DNA of 64,000 nucleotides from Robiginitomaculum sp. (GCA_021776525.1 JAJFFT010000004.1:186001-250000); one strand, 5' to 3'; counted from the first letter of the stretch, positions 16,708 through 26,316 are shown. Notes: generated by a model from the letters alone, not told the origin. Numbers and translations: made by a program.

Positions 16708-17589
16708 TTATCGCAAAATTTTGCCGTGAATCAGTGTGTTGTAGTCCTCGATCATCTGGCGAGAGACTTCACCAGGAACAAATGGTATGCCTTTAATCTC
16801 GTTGACGGGTGTGATTTCAACGGCCGAGCCGACGATAAAGCACTCGGAAAAGTCAGATAATTCTTCAGGCATAATATGGCGTTCATGAACCATGAGGTTC
16901 CGGGCTTTGGCTATTTCCAGAACGGTGGCCCGTGTAATGCCATCCAAAATCCATTCAGCGCTGGGCGTATGTAATTCTCCATCCCGAACAAAGAAGACGT
17001 GGGCACCCGTGCATTCGGCCACACGGCCTTCATAATCCAGCATCAAGGCATCATCGTAACCGGCATCGGCTGCGGCATCTTTTGACAAGGTGCATATCAT
17101 GTACAGCCCAGCCGCTTTGGCCTTGACCGGAGCGCAGCTCGCCGGTGGTCGCCGCCATTGGGCAATGTCCAGGCGAATGCCCTTCATTTTGTCGGAAAAG
17201 TAAGTATCCATTTCCCATATGGCGATGGCGACGTGAATTGAGTTGTTTCTGGCAGAGACGCCCAATTGTTCCGCCCCGCGCCAGGCCACAGGTCTGACAT
17301 AAGCCTGCTCAATACCAGAGCGGCTACGCAACTCAAGTTTAGCCTCTTCAAATTCATCTGCACCATAGGGCATGTCGAACCCAAGGAGTTTGCAAGATCT
17401 AATCAGGCGCTCTGTATGTGCACGGCTTTTGAAGATTTTACCCCCATAGGCCCGTTCGCCTTCAAAAACACATGAGCCATAGTGCAAGCCGTGAGTTTGC
17501 AGAGAAATTTTTGCCTGATTGAGATCACAAAATTCACCATCAAGCCATAGTTTTCCTTTGGTTTGGCGAAAAAGAAGATGCTTGGCCAT
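16708..17589 (-). CDS. ilvE: Branched-chain amino acid aminotransferase (class IV)
   Basis: A 293-residue fold-type IV PLP aminotransferase. It has SLQTHGLHYGSCVFEGERAY near residue 30, the catalytic lysine region VKAKAAGLYM, and the class IV signature around DEVLMLD-like DDALMLDYEGRVAECTGAHVF and ILDGITRATVLEIA. It transfers the amino group of Leu, Ile or Val to 2-oxoglutarate. AGGA lies ten bases before the start. It is the last gene of a minus-strand pair with the TPR/hydroxylase gene 142 bp upstream. A related D-amino acid or aminodeoxychorismate activity is less likely because of the EGERAYGG segment. Confidence 0.92.
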   Translation of the reverse strand: MAKHLLFRQTKGKLWLDGEFCDLNQAKISLQTHGLHYGSCVFEGERAYGGKIFKSRAHTERLIRSCKLLGFDMPYGADEFEEAKLELRSRSGIEQAYVRPVAWRGAEQLGVSARNNSIHVAIAIWEMDTYFSDKMKGIRLDIAQWRRPPASCAPVKAKAAGLYMICTLSKDAAADAGYDDALMLDYEGRVAECTGAHVFFVRDGELHTPSAEWILDGITRATVLEIAKARNLMVHERHIMPEELSDFSECFIVGSAVEITPVNEIKGIPFVPGEVSRQMIEDYNTLIHGKILR

Positions 17590-17731
17590 GGGTGATACAA
17601 TCCTGATTGTTGGGTTCTTATGCTGTCATGATCGGTCCGCAAACGTGCAAAAAACCGCATCACTTCAACTCAGTCTAAAGCTTAACAGTGCAACTTTACA
17701 AAGACAAACAGCTTGCCTGCCGGCGTGATGT

Positions 17732-19501
17732 TTAAGGCAGCAGCCCTACGGGTTTTCCTGATCGATCAATTGTGGTTTCCAGAGGTGGTAGCCGCCTTGC
17801 ATCCCGCCAGCGGCGCCGCACGATGTCGCTGCGTTCCAGTGCACGGGTTTGTGCATCGTTTAATGATGCTGCGCCGTCTGCGGTTTGCTGCCAATGCCCC
17901 AGTGCTTTGCGGTGATCCGCCCCGACGGCAATATCGTGCAGCGATTGTATGGTGTTATGAACCAGCTGTTCAGCGGCTTTTGCGCGAAGCCCCTGTTTTG
18001 TGACATTGTCTTTACGTATCAGGTCAGTCCAATCTGATGAACGCTCGCTGGCTAGACTGGCCGCATGCGCTGCTTCACGACCTCTGTCAGCCGCTTGCAA
18101 GGCGTCGATAAGGTTCAGCCAGTTTTGAGCCGGTTCTGGTTCGTCGGTTACCTTTTGAACAAGGGGGGATATGACATCAGTGCTGCCATCCTTGCTCATG
18201 CCACCAGAAATCAGTGCGCGGCGGTTTCTGGAAAAATTTTCGTATCGTTCCAGCATGTGGCTGAGCGCGTCGCATTCCACAGTGCTGAGATCGGGGTGCC
18301 AGACCTCAAAGATCAGAACAACCCGAACGGTGTCACTGTTATTCCACGCCTGGTGGTCAAAGCTGTCATCAAAGGCCATCAGCTTGCCAAACTGTGTCTC
18401 ACGTTTTTCACCAGCAACTTCAACGCCGCAACCATCGGGAACAATAAGCGGCAAATGCACGGTTAGACGGTAATTTGCTATGCCGAAATGCGGGGGGATG
18501 ATGGTGTGGGGCTTTAACGTGGAAAGAAAGGCCTCTATTGGCGTGCCACCAAGCTCGACAAGGGGAAGTTTCTCCAAGGCTGCGCGGGTCACAGGAAAGC
18601 GTTTAAGGGTCTGTGCGTTGGGTAAGGCATCATCCCAGAAATGAAGGGCGCTCCACACTCTTTTGCCGGCCAGACTGCGCCATGTATCACTTTTTTCCAG
18701 CCCCTCTTCGATATAAGGCACGCCGTCTGTATCCAGGTTAAGAACGGCGGAGACTTCTTTTAGAATTTCTGGCGCCGCATTTTCCAATTCTTCTGCCCAT
18801 GCAAAACGCGTGGCTTCGAACCATGGCGTATGGCCAAGGTCCGGAACATGAAAAAAGCTGGGGCGGCGCTGGTCGTCATCGTGCTCATCAAAGACAGGCC
18901 GCCAGCGCGAAGCCATAACACGGCTGAAATCTGCCCTTTCATCATGGGGCACGCTGGCAACGGCATCTTGGCGGGTTTTATCTCTAAAGCTCTGCAAGGC
19001 TTCCCGTACGGTTTTTGAGCGTTTTTGTACCATGGCATCCCACATGCCTGTACGGTCATGTTGCAGCATTTCAGGCGCAGACGTCTCCAGTAAACTGCCC
19101 GCCGCCGCAGCCGCAACCTCTTCTTGACGCATCGCCAGTACTCCGCCCAAAAACAACAGTGTCTTGGGATCATTAGGGCTTATTGCCAAGGCTTGTCGGT
19201 ATAAACGCACAGCATCGTCAAAACGTCCCAATGTTTCATAAATCGAGCACACGGCATGCATGGCATTCAGGTTCACCGGATCCCATGCGAGATAATTGTG
19301 CAGATATTTTAGCGCGCTTTCATAGTCATTACGTTGAAAGCTGCGCCCGGACATAAACTGCAATGCAAATGGATGCATCGGGTCTTGTTGTAGGGCTTCA
19401 AGCAGACATTGCTCTGCCTCATCCAGCCGCTGTTCCCGTTGAAGGTTGACGGCCTGTTGCACCAGTGTATCGATGCTTTGTTGTGTATCGGTCATGGGCA
19501 T
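17732..19501 (-). CDS. TPR protein fused to aspartyl/asparaginyl beta-hydroxylase domain
   Basis: 589 residues. The N-terminal 130 residues form about three tetratricopeptide repeats (for example AEQCLLEALQQDPMHPFAL and ALKYLHNYLAWDPVNLNAMH). The central domain, about residues 300-410, is an aspartyl/asparaginyl beta-hydroxylase fold. Candidate iron ligands are the His of IIPPHFGIANYRLTVHLPL and the His of DDSFDHQAWNNS, and the arginine of SDTVRVVLIFEVWHP would bind 2-oxoglutarate. Relatives hydroxylate Asp/Asn in proteins or lipid A acyl chains (LpxO). The TPR part suggests a protein partner. The C-terminal 150 residues are helical and unassigned. The gene diverges from the response regulator gene. 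Confidence 0.85.
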   Translation of the reverse strand: MPMTDTQQSIDTLVQQAVNLQREQRLDEAEQCLLEALQQDPMHPFALQFMSGRSFQRNDYESALKYLHNYLAWDPVNLNAMHAVCSIYETLGRFDDAVRLYRQALAISPNDPKTLLFLGGVLAMRQEEVAAAAAGSLLETSAPEMLQHDRTGMWDAMVQKRSKTVREALQSFRDKTRQDAVASVPHDERADFSRVMASRWRPVFDEHDDDQRRPSFFHVPDLGHTPWFEATRFAWAEELENAAPEILKEVSAVLNLDTDGVPYIEEGLEKSDTWRSLAGKRVWSALHFWDDALPNAQTLKRFPVTRAALEKLPLVELGGTPIEAFLSTLKPHTIIPPHFGIANYRLTVHLPLIVPDGCGVEVAGEKRETQFGKLMAFDDSFDHQAWNNSDTVRVVLIFEVWHPDLSTVECDALSHMLERYENFSRNRRALISGGMSKDGSTDVISPLVQKVTDEPEPAQNWLNLIDALQAADRGREAAHAASLASERSSDWTDLIRKDNVTKQGLRAKAAEQLVHNTIQSLHDIAVGADHRKALGHWQQTADGAASLNDAQTRALERSDIVRRRWRDARRLPPLETTIDRSGKPVGLLP

Positions 19502-19642
19502 TTGATAACCAATGTCACACGATCACGCAAACAGGCAAAAGCATACTATGCTCACGCGTTCAAGCTGGCTGCCTTGCTTTTCGATTTGCTTTTCGCGGGT
19601 GGCGATCCTTTAATGCGTGGATCGCAAAATAAGGACAATGGT

Positions 19643-20353
19643 GTGAACACGGCAGAACAGGAAAAGGCTCACCTGCTGGTTGTCGATGATGATGACCGGA
19701 TCAGGGCCTTGTTAAAGACCTATCTGTCACAGCATAATTACCGTGTTTCCGTTGCGGCAAATGCCGCGCGGGTCCGCCGGCTTCTTAAAACGCTCGCGTT
19801 TGATCTGGTGGTTCTGGATGTAATGATGCCTGGAGAAGACGGCATCAGTCTGACAAAATTTATTCATGAAACCAGTGAGATGCCGGTCTTGTTGCTGACA
19901 GCACGGGGGGAGCCAAGCGAACGCATAGAGGGATTGCGCGCCGGGGCCGACGATTATCTTGGCAAGCCCTTTGAGCCCGAGGAATTGTTACTCCGCATCG
20001 GCGCGATTTTACGGCGCCAACAGGTGTATGCCGTTGATGGTGCCGAACTTTGTTTTGGTCCATGGAGCTTTACGCCGGCAACAGGTGAGCTAACCGGACC
20101 CCAAGGGCGGGTGTCATTGACCGATAGCGAGGCGCGTTTGCTGGCTGTACTGGCCAAGCGGCCCGGCGAGGCATTTAGCCGGGAAAACCTGTCGCGGGAT
20201 ACGGCCGGTATTGAGCGATCCGTGGACGTTCAGATCGCACGGTTGCGACGTAAAATAGAGGATAACCCTCGACACCCGCAATATTTGCAGACTGTCCGCG
20301 GCGCGGGCTATCGCCTTCTGGCGCAGCATGCTCCGGAGTCGGGTGCATTATGA
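19643..20353 (+). CDS. OmpR-family response regulator
   Basis: 236 residues from a GTG at 19643, chosen because AAGGA lies seven bases before it; the track extends to 19409 through non-homologous sequence. The receiver domain has the acidic cluster VVDDDDR, the phosphorylation site Asp59 in LDVMMPGEDG, and Lys108 in LGKPFEPEE. The C-terminal winged-helix domain carries SVDVQIARLRRKIEDNP and TVRGAGYRLL. It overlaps the histidine kinase gene by 4 bp (ATGA), so the two form a two-component system. The signal and target genes are unknown. Confidence 0.95.
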   Translation: MNTAEQEKAHLLVVDDDDRIRALLKTYLSQHNYRVSVAANAARVRRLLKTLAFDLVVLDVMMPGEDGISLTKFIHETSEMPVLLLTARGEPSERIEGLRAGADDYLGKPFEPEELLLRIGAILRRQQVYAVDGAELCFGPWSFTPATGELTGPQGRVSLTDSEARLLAVLAKRPGEAFSRENLSRDTAGIERSVDVQIARLRRKIEDNPRHPQYLQTVRGAGYRLLAQHAPESGAL

Positions 20354-21723
20354 GGCTGTGGGCGCGATTAATCACATTGGTCCGTTGGGTTTTTCGTCGC
20401 CGCCGTTTGCGTGATATTACGCCAAAAGGGCTGTTTGGCCGCTCATTACTGATTGTCGCTTTGCCGGTTGGGGTAATGCAAATTGCTGTTTTGTGGATGT
20501 TTTTTGATTCGCAGTGGGAAACCGTGACTGCCCGGTTGTCCGAAGGTGTGGCAGGCGATATTGCAGTGATGGTCGAACAGTTCGAGAGTGACCCTCGGCC
20601 AGAAACCCTTGAACGCCTATCGCGTCTGGCAGAAGAAAAAATGGGCCTTTCGATCATATTGAAACCAGATGAAACCTTGCCGACAACTATTCGCTCTTCG
20701 GTATTTTCTGTACTTGATCGCACGCTACGCCGGGCACTTGGCGCACGTCTGCAAGCCCCTTTCTGGTTTGATACGACCCGGTATCCGGCATATGTGGACA
20801 TTCGCGTGCAAACCAGTTCTGGTCTGTTGCGTATTATCGCACCGCGCGACAAGGTGTTTTCAACCAGTGGACATATTTTCGTGTTCTGGCTCATTGCCGC
20901 AACATTTATCCAGACCAGTATCGCCATTATTTTTATCCGCAATCAGGTCAAACCCATTCGGCGTCTGGCCGATGCAGCCGAACGTTTTGGTAAAGGTCAG
21001 AATGATCCAGACTTTTTACCATCTGGCGCACGTGAAGTACGCCAGGCTGCGGCCTCTTTTTTAGAGATGAAGGACCGGATTGAACGTTACGTGGACCAGC
21101 GCACCACGATGCTGGCCGGGGTCAGCCATGACCTGAGAACGCCACTAACCCGGCTAAAGCTGCAACTGGCGATGGTGGGGGATGCGCCCGAGATGGAGCA
21201 TGCGCGTCAGGATGTTCGCGACATGGAACGCATGCTGGATGCTTATCTGTCTTTTGCGCGTGATGAAAACGAAGAGGGCAATGTGCCTCTGGATATACGG
21301 GTCCTAATTGCCGACTGTGTGGAGCAGGCCCGGCGCGGCGGCGCGAAAATTACAGAAGCTCTGATTGATACAGAACAGGTTATGGGGCGCCCGGACGCCT
21401 TGGTACGGCTGATTGGCAATTTAATCGGAAATGCTGTGGGTTATGGCGAGGTGGTCCATGTACGTATGCGTCGCACCCAAAACGGTATTGATATTATGAT
21501 TGAGGACGATGGTCCAGGCATTGACGAGGCGGATTATGAACTGGCGTTTCAGCCCTTTAACCGGCTTGACCCGGCGCGCAATCTGAACCGGGATGGTGTT
21601 GGTCTGGGCTTGTCTATTGCGCGTGATGTAGCGCGCGTCCACGGCGGTGATATCACGCTAGGGCGCTCTGATCTGGGTGGGTTGTGCGCTGTCCTGCACT
21701 TGCCAACAAAGCCGGGGTCTTAA
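20350..21723 (+). CDS. EnvZ-type sensor histidine kinase
   Basis: 457 residues. Two transmembrane helices (about 31-51 and 176-196) flank a periplasmic sensor region of about 125 residues, followed by a HAMP domain (NQVKPIRRLADAAERFGKG). The dimerisation domain has the phosphorylated His260 in GVSHDLRTPLTRL. The ATPase domain has the N box LIGNLIGNAVGYG, G1 DDGPGID, the F box region FNRL and G2 GVGLGLSIARDVARVHGG. The organisation, and a regulator of OmpR type, match EnvZ/OmpR-like systems. The final codons overlap the proC gene on the other strand. Confidence 0.94.
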   Translation: MRLWARLITLVRWVFRRRRLRDITPKGLFGRSLLIVALPVGVMQIAVLWMFFDSQWETVTARLSEGVAGDIAVMVEQFESDPRPETLERLSRLAEEKMGLSIILKPDETLPTTIRSSVFSVLDRTLRRALGARLQAPFWFDTTRYPAYVDIRVQTSSGLLRIIAPRDKVFSTSGHIFVFWLIAATFIQTSIAIIFIRNQVKPIRRLADAAERFGKGQNDPDFLPSGAREVRQAAASFLEMKDRIERYVDQRTTMLAGVSHDLRTPLTRLKLQLAMVGDAPEMEHARQDVRDMERMLDAYLSFARDENEEGNVPLDIRVLIADCVEQARRGGAKITEALIDTEQVMGRPDALVRLIGNLIGNAVGYGEVVHVRMRRTQNGIDIMIEDDGPGIDEADYELAFQPFNRLDPARNLNRDGVGLGLSIARDVARVHGGDITLGRSDLGGLCAVLHLPTKPGS

Positions 21724-22556
21724 TAAGAGGATTCAGAGCCTAGCTTGCTCGACCTTCGTGTGGCGCTGCTGACGGCGCGGCGCATCATTTCTGCAAAACC
21801 GCCAGAACCCATCAAAACATCCATAGCCGCTGCTGTAGTTCCGCCGGGCGAGGTGACTTCGGCGCGCAATGTTGCGGGGTCACACTGGCGCTGACGCATT
21901 AACTCGCCTGCACCGGCAACCGTTTCACAGGCCAGTTTTTGTGCCAGCTCAGGCTCCAGTCCTTCGGCGATGCCGGCAACGGTCAGTGCCTCGGCCAGCA
22001 AAAACACATAAGCGGGTCCAGAGCCAGAAACCGCAGTGACGGCATCCAGAGCGCGTTCTTCAAAAACCTCTTCGACCATGCCTGTGGCACCCAGCAATTT
22101 TGTCGCCTGCGCCCGTGCCGTATCGCTGGTATCTGGCGCAGCAACAAACACGGTTGCCCCCCGGCCAATGGCGGCGGGCATATTGGGCATGGACCGGATG
22201 AGCGGCCGCGCCCCAAAAAGCGCCTGCATTCGGTTGAGGGTTACGCCAGCCGCTACCGAGATGATCAAGGCGTTATTAGGCAGGATCTGCGCCAATGCTT
22301 CGCCAACTGGGCTTAATGATTTTGGTTTGACCGCAATAACAACTGTATCCAGCAGACTGGCCTGAGCCTTGGTCAGTTCCGGTGCGATGGTTATTTTCAG
22401 CTGTGCTGCCAGGTCTTTCGCGGCTTCGGATGGCGCAGGGTCAATAATAGTCAGCCAGCCTTGTTTGTTGATCAGACCATGCTGGACCCAGCCTTTGGCC
22501 AGTGCCAGACCCATATGGCCGGCACCGATCAGGGCTAATCGGGGTTTGCGAACCAT
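21720..22556 (-). CDS. proC: Pyrroline-5-carboxylate reductase
   Basis: A 278-residue NAD(P)H-dependent reductase making proline from pyrroline-5-carboxylate in the cytoplasm. The Rossmann motif is LALIGAGHMGLALAKGW at the N-terminus. The family signature is seen in AVSGSGPAYVFLLAEALT and TVAGAGELM, followed by LRAEVTSPGGTTAAAMDVL. The start overlaps the stop of the upstream YbjN gene by one base (TAATG), indicating coupling. It converges with the histidine kinase gene. Confidence 0.95.
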   Translation of the reverse strand: MVRKPRLALIGAGHMGLALAKGWVQHGLINKQGWLTIIDPAPSEAAKDLAAQLKITIAPELTKAQASLLDTVVIAVKPKSLSPVGEALAQILPNNALIISVAAGVTLNRMQALFGARPLIRSMPNMPAAIGRGATVFVAAPDTSDTARAQATKLLGATGMVEEVFEERALDAVTAVSGSGPAYVFLLAEALTVAGIAEGLEPELAQKLACETVAGAGELMRQRQCDPATLRAEVTSPGGTTAAAMDVLMGSGGFAEMMRRAVSSATRRSSKLGSESSY

Positions 22557-23056
22557 TACGCTTCACCTGCCGTTTCGAACATGGCGGCTTCAACAGCTTC
22601 GGATGGCGTTTTACCGGCCCATAGCACAAAGTTGAGAGCCGGGATCAATCGCTCTGCGGCGGCGCTGGCGGCATTGGTCATGGCGGCCAGTTGTGCCGGT
22701 GTGGGCAAGGCCGCATCAGGTAATGGCAAAGCGTGGCGGTAGATGATGGTGCCGTCTTCGGTCCATAAATCAAAATGGCCGCTGGCCAGTCGTTCATTAA
22801 CCCGTACAAGAAGGTCACAGACATCAGGGCGCCTGCGGCTGTTGATTTTGGCATCAATGCCAAGGCACAGGTGCAGCACCTCATTTTCCGGACGCCATGC
22901 AAACCACAAGGGGTAATCGCACCATTGTCCGGGAACCGAGAAATGAATTTCCTGTTCGCCGATCCGCTCGAAGCCAACTTCTTCCGCGGTCAGAATGTAT
23001 TCGACCAGGTCCAGAGGGTCACTGGCGATGGAAATGTTCTCAAATGAGACGTCCAC
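22556..23056 (-). CDS. YbjN-domain protein
   Basis: A 166-residue YbjN (bacterial sensory transduction regulator) family protein, of unknown biochemical function; the fold resembles type III secretion chaperones. Visible family traits are the acidic N-terminal domain with WCDYPLWFAWRPENEVLHLC and the later GHFDLWTEDGTIIYRHALPL. It starts with GTG, supported by AAGGAG about seven bases upstream, and is coupled to proC through TAATG. The YbjN-ProC pairing is, to my knowledge, seen in other alphaproteobacteria. Confidence 0.85.
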   Translation of the reverse strand: MDVSFENISIASDPLDLVEYILTAEEVGFERIGEQEIHFSVPGQWCDYPLWFAWRPENEVLHLCLGIDAKINSRRRPDVCDLLVRVNERLASGHFDLWTEDGTIIYRHALPLPDAALPTPAQLAAMTNAASAAAERLIPALNFVLWAGKTPSEAVEAAMFETAGEA

Positions 23057-23205
23057 AATGGCGCTCCTTAGTAACTATACAGCAAAGCCCGAAAGCCAGC
23101 TAAAAGAGGGTGAAATATCGAATCGCCCCCCGACATTCAATCTTTGACGGTAACGGCGGTGTGGGGGCCGGGGCAATGCCTATGGACCAATTAGGATTGT
23201 CTTTC

Positions 23206-23505
23206 TCAGGTCTTGGCTTTGCGGGCGCGCGGTTTAGGCGCTGGTTTTTTTTTGGCGGCCTTTTGTCCTGAGGCTTGCAGGCCCTCAATTTGAGCGCGCA
23301 ATGCCTGATTATCATCCTGTAGTTTGCGCACCATAGCTTTCAGGGCGTCAAACTCCTCGCGGCTGACCAGGTCCATATCAGCAATAAAGCGGTCCGCCTG
23401 AGCGCGAAAAAGCGATTTAACTTCTTCCCCTGCGCCTGCGGCCGCACCTGCGGCACTGGTCATAATATCAGCTAGGTCGTCAAAAAATGGACTGCGGGTT
23501 TGCAT
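23206..23505 (-). CDS. ubiK: Ubiquinone biosynthesis accessory factor UbiK (BMFP family)
   Basis: 99 residues from the ATG at 23505; the track start at 23583 adds unrelated residues. The protein begins with MQTRSPFFDDLADIMTSAAG, then has a predicted coiled coil (VSREEFDALKAMVRKLQDDN) and a basic lysine/alanine tail (KAAKKKPAPKPRARKAKT). This layout is that of the membrane fusogenic BMFP/YqiC family, whose E. coli member UbiK assists the Ubi complex. The basic tail is long. It diverges from lgt. Confidence 0.82.
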   Translation of the reverse strand: MQTRSPFFDDLADIMTSAAGAAAGAGEEVKSLFRAQADRFIADMDLVSREEFDALKAMVRKLQDDNQALRAQIEGLQASGQKAAKKKPAPKPRARKAKT

Positions 23506-23606
23506 GATCGCCTCTTGAGCAGAGCGCACGGCGCGCTGTATATCGCTATATGGGCTTATGGCCCGGTGACTGCAATAGTGCATGCGCAGACAATAGAGGG
23601 CAAACT

Positions 23607-24452
23607 ATGTCAGATTTTAATTGCTCGCCAATCCCGGGCTTTGATCCGGTCATCTTTCATTTGTTCGGCCCTATCTCGCTGCGCTGGTACGCACTGGCTT
23701 ATATTGCCGGGCTGGTTCTGGGGGCCTGGGTCTTTCATAATATACTGAGGAACAAAAACCTTTGGGGCCTGAACGGGAAAAAAGGAACGCCACCGGCACC
23801 CCCGACAATAACTGAGGATTTGCTGTTCTGGTGTACTTTGGGGGTTATTCTGGGCGGACGGCTCGGCTTTGTATTGCTTTATCGGACCGAATGGATTTGG
23901 CAGGACCCGGCAGCAATTTTACGGGTGTGGGAAGGCGGCATGTCGTTTCACGGTGGTGCCTTTGGGGTGCTGTTGGCGATTATTTACATTTCGCTTAGCC
24001 GTAAATTATCAGTCCTCAGGATGGCCGATGCGGTGGCCCCGGCGGCCCCTATCGGGTTATTTTTTGGTCGTCTGGCAAATTTCATCAATGGCGAACTTTA
24101 CGGCCGTTCCTGGGACGGGGCCTGGGCCATGCGCTTTCCTTGTGATGCCAATGCGGCCCAACCCCTGCGCCACCCCAGCCAGCTATACGAGGCGGCACTG
24201 GAAGGTCTGGTGCTGTTCATTATCTTGCGTATTGCCATCACCCGTTTTCATACGCTGACCCGTCCGGCCATGACCACGGGCCTTTTCATGCTGGGTTATG
24301 GGGTGTTTCGCACAATGGTTGAGTTCGTACGAGAACCTGACGCCGGGCTGATCTTTGGCCTGACACGGGGCATGACCTATTCCGTCCCTATGTGGCTTGG
24401 CGGTTTGGCATTGATCATCTGGGCGGCAAAGAAACCGCCTGTGGTAAAATGA
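23607..24452 (+). CDS. lgt: Prolipoprotein diacylglyceryl transferase
   Basis: A 281-residue multi-pass inner-membrane enzyme that transfers diacylglycerol from phosphatidylglycerol to the lipobox cysteine of prolipoproteins. Family motifs are the N-terminal PIPGFDPVIFHLFGPISLRW, WEGGMSFHGGAFGVLLA, the signature GRLANFINGELYGR, and RHPSQLYEA. The start at 23607 is chosen for the AGAGGG eight bases upstream. Its stop overlaps the midA start (ATGA). It would modify the several lipoproteins encoded in this window. Confidence 0.96.
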   Translation: MSDFNCSPIPGFDPVIFHLFGPISLRWYALAYIAGLVLGAWVFHNILRNKNLWGLNGKKGTPPAPPTITEDLLFWCTLGVILGGRLGFVLLYRTEWIWQDPAAILRVWEGGMSFHGGAFGVLLAIIYISLSRKLSVLRMADAVAPAAPIGLFFGRLANFINGELYGRSWDGAWAMRFPCDANAAQPLRHPSQLYEAALEGLVLFIILRIAITRFHTLTRPAMTTGLFMLGYGVFRTMVEFVREPDAGLIFGLTRGMTYSVPMWLGGLALIIWAAKKPPVVK

Positions 24453-25543
24453 AAACAGAATTAGTGAACCGGCTGGCCGAGAGGATACATAGCAGCGGCC
24501 CGGTCAGTATCGGGGTGTTTCTGACCGAAGTTTTGTTTGATCCGCGCGGCGGGTTTTATGCCACCAAAGACCCTATTGGTGCGGGCGAGGATTTCATCAC
24601 CGCACCGGAGGTCAGCCAGATGTTCGGAGAGCTGATCGGTCTATGGCTGGCTGGGTGCTGGCAGAACATTGGTGCGCCAAACCCTGTGCAATTGGTCGAA
24701 TTTGGGCCGGGGCGTGGCACCATGATGAACGATATTTTACGCGCAGCACGCGCCGTACCGGGCTTTGCTTCTGCGCTCGATGTACACTTGATCGAGGCCA
24801 GCCCGGCTTTGATCAACGTGCAGGCGGGGATGCTGGACAGTGCGCCCTGTACAGTGAACTGGGCCACAACGCTGTCCGAAGTGCCAAATGGGCCAAGCCT
24901 GATCATTGGGAACGAATATCTCGACTGCCTGCCGGTGCGCCAGTTTGTACGCGGACCAGACCACTGGTTTGAACGTCTGGTCAACGCCAATGATAACGGC
25001 CAGTTCAGCTTTGTACTCAGCGATGTGCCGGCTTCTGCCGCAGAGATCGAGATGATCCCGCCCACATTACGAGATGCCGATGAGGGGGCGCTGGTTGAGG
25101 TGCGCCCGGCAATTGCACCGCTGATGGCTGAACTGTCAGAACGATTTGAAAACGCCTCCGGCATTGCGCTCTTTATTGATTATGGCCCGGCGCTCAGCGA
25201 GCCAGGCGATACACTGCAAGCCATCGCTCGTCATAATAAAGTTGACCCTTTGGCTGCTCCGGGAACGGCGGACCTGACCACACGCGTGGATTTTGCAGAA
25301 ATTGCCCGCGCCGCCAAGGATGCCGGTTTGCGCACCGCCGGGCCAATGACGCAGGGCAATTGGCTGAAGGGATTGGGGCTGGAATACCGCGCCGCTGATC
25401 TGATGCGCAAAAATCCATCACAAAAAAACAAACTGGCGAGACAGGTACATCGTCTGCTTGATGAGGCCGAAATGGGCGCGCTTTTTAAGGTAATGGCGAT
25501 TTACCCCGAAGGCTTGCCTGCCCCGGACGGATTTGATTCATGA
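24449..25543 (+). CDS. MidA/NDUFAF7-type SAM-dependent methyltransferase
   Basis: 364 residues. The N-terminus with GFYATKDPIGAGEDFITAPE and the SAM-binding segment LVEFGPGRGTMMNDILRAA define the DUF185/MidA family, whose eukaryotic member NDUFAF7 methylates an arginine of complex I during assembly. In bacteria the target is assumed rather than shown. The start lies in the lgt stop codon (ATGA) and the 3' end overlaps pgeF (ATGA), so lgt-midA-pgeF form one coupled operon. The track start at 24392 lies inside lgt and is not used. Confidence 0.92.
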   Translation: MKTELVNRLAERIHSSGPVSIGVFLTEVLFDPRGGFYATKDPIGAGEDFITAPEVSQMFGELIGLWLAGCWQNIGAPNPVQLVEFGPGRGTMMNDILRAARAVPGFASALDVHLIEASPALINVQAGMLDSAPCTVNWATTLSEVPNGPSLIIGNEYLDCLPVRQFVRGPDHWFERLVNANDNGQFSFVLSDVPASAAEIEMIPPTLRDADEGALVEVRPAIAPLMAELSERFENASGIALFIDYGPALSEPGDTLQAIARHNKVDPLAAPGTADLTTRVDFAEIARAAKDAGLRTAGPMTQGNWLKGLGLEYRAADLMRKNPSQKNKLARQVHRLLDEAEMGALFKVMAIYPEGLPAPDGFDS

Positions 25544-26316
25544 AACAGCCCTCTGCATTTTTGGCAAAAACACTGACTGGCGCTTCTGTTTCTCATGGGT
25601 TTTTTGGACGCAAAGGTGGTGTGTCTACCGGCGTTTATGCCAGCCTGAATGCCGGACGTGGCTCGGCCGATCATGCCAAAGATGTTGGTGACAACCGTGC
25701 CAGAATTGCCTGCGTCATGGGCGTTAAAAATGAGTGCCTCGTGGGTGTCTATCAGGTGCATTCGGCTAAAGCCGTGCATGTGGACCAGCCATGGCCCACG
25801 GATATACCTCAGGCCGATGCACTGGTCAGCGCCACACCGGGGCTGGCGCTCAGTATATTAACCGCAGACTGTGCACCTGTTCTGCTGGCAGACGGTGTTG
25901 CCGGGGTAGTGGGTGCGGCCCATGCGGGTTGGCGCGGCGCGCTGGACGGTATTTTGTCGTCCACCGTTGAGGCCATGACCGATCTTGGCGCAAAGCGGGA
26001 AAACATCAATGCGGCAATCGGGCCATGTATTGCCCAGACCAGCTATGAAGTTGGTCCTGAATTTTTGGATACCTTTACCAGCGTCAGTCCGAGCCACGCA
26101 GGTTTTTTTGAACGTGGTGATGCGGACCGTTGGCAATTTAACTTAAAAGCGTTTTGCCAAAAAGCACTTCATGATGCCGGCGTTAAAACTGTTGAGGTGC
26201 TGCGCGAGGATACCTGTGCGCAGGAGCAGGATTTTTTTAGTTACCGACGGGCCACAAAACGGGGCGAATCGGACTATGGACGCAATATCAGTGTCATTTC
26301 TCTGCACAACACATGA
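25540..26316 (+). CDS. pgeF: Peptidoglycan editing factor PgeF (laccase-domain, YfiH family)
   Basis: 258 residues. The family signatures are HGFFGRKGGVSTGVYASLN at the N-terminus, the metal-site histidine in VHSAKAV, cysteine in TADCAPVLLAD and histidine in GAAHAGWRGALDG, and AIGPCIAQTSYEVG later. The E. coli enzyme prevents misincorporation of L-serine into peptidoglycan stem peptides; relatives were described as polyphenol oxidases or purine nucleoside-processing enzymes. It is coupled to midA by a 4-bp overlap. Confidence 0.92.
   Translation: MKQPSAFLAKTLTGASVSHGFFGRKGGVSTGVYASLNAGRGSADHAKDVGDNRARIACVMGVKNECLVGVYQVHSAKAVHVDQPWPTDIPQADALVSATPGLALSILTADCAPVLLADGVAGVVGAAHAGWRGALDGILSSTVEAMTDLGAKRENINAAIGPCIAQTSYEVGPEFLDTFTSVSPSHAGFFERGDADRWQFNLKAFCQKALHDAGVKTVEVLREDTCAQEQDFFSYRRATKRGESDYGRNISVISLHNT

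Noticed and set aside
20175-20942. 255-residue minus-strand ORF
   Set aside because: Spans the response regulator and kinase genes in antisense; Arg/Ser-rich shadow.
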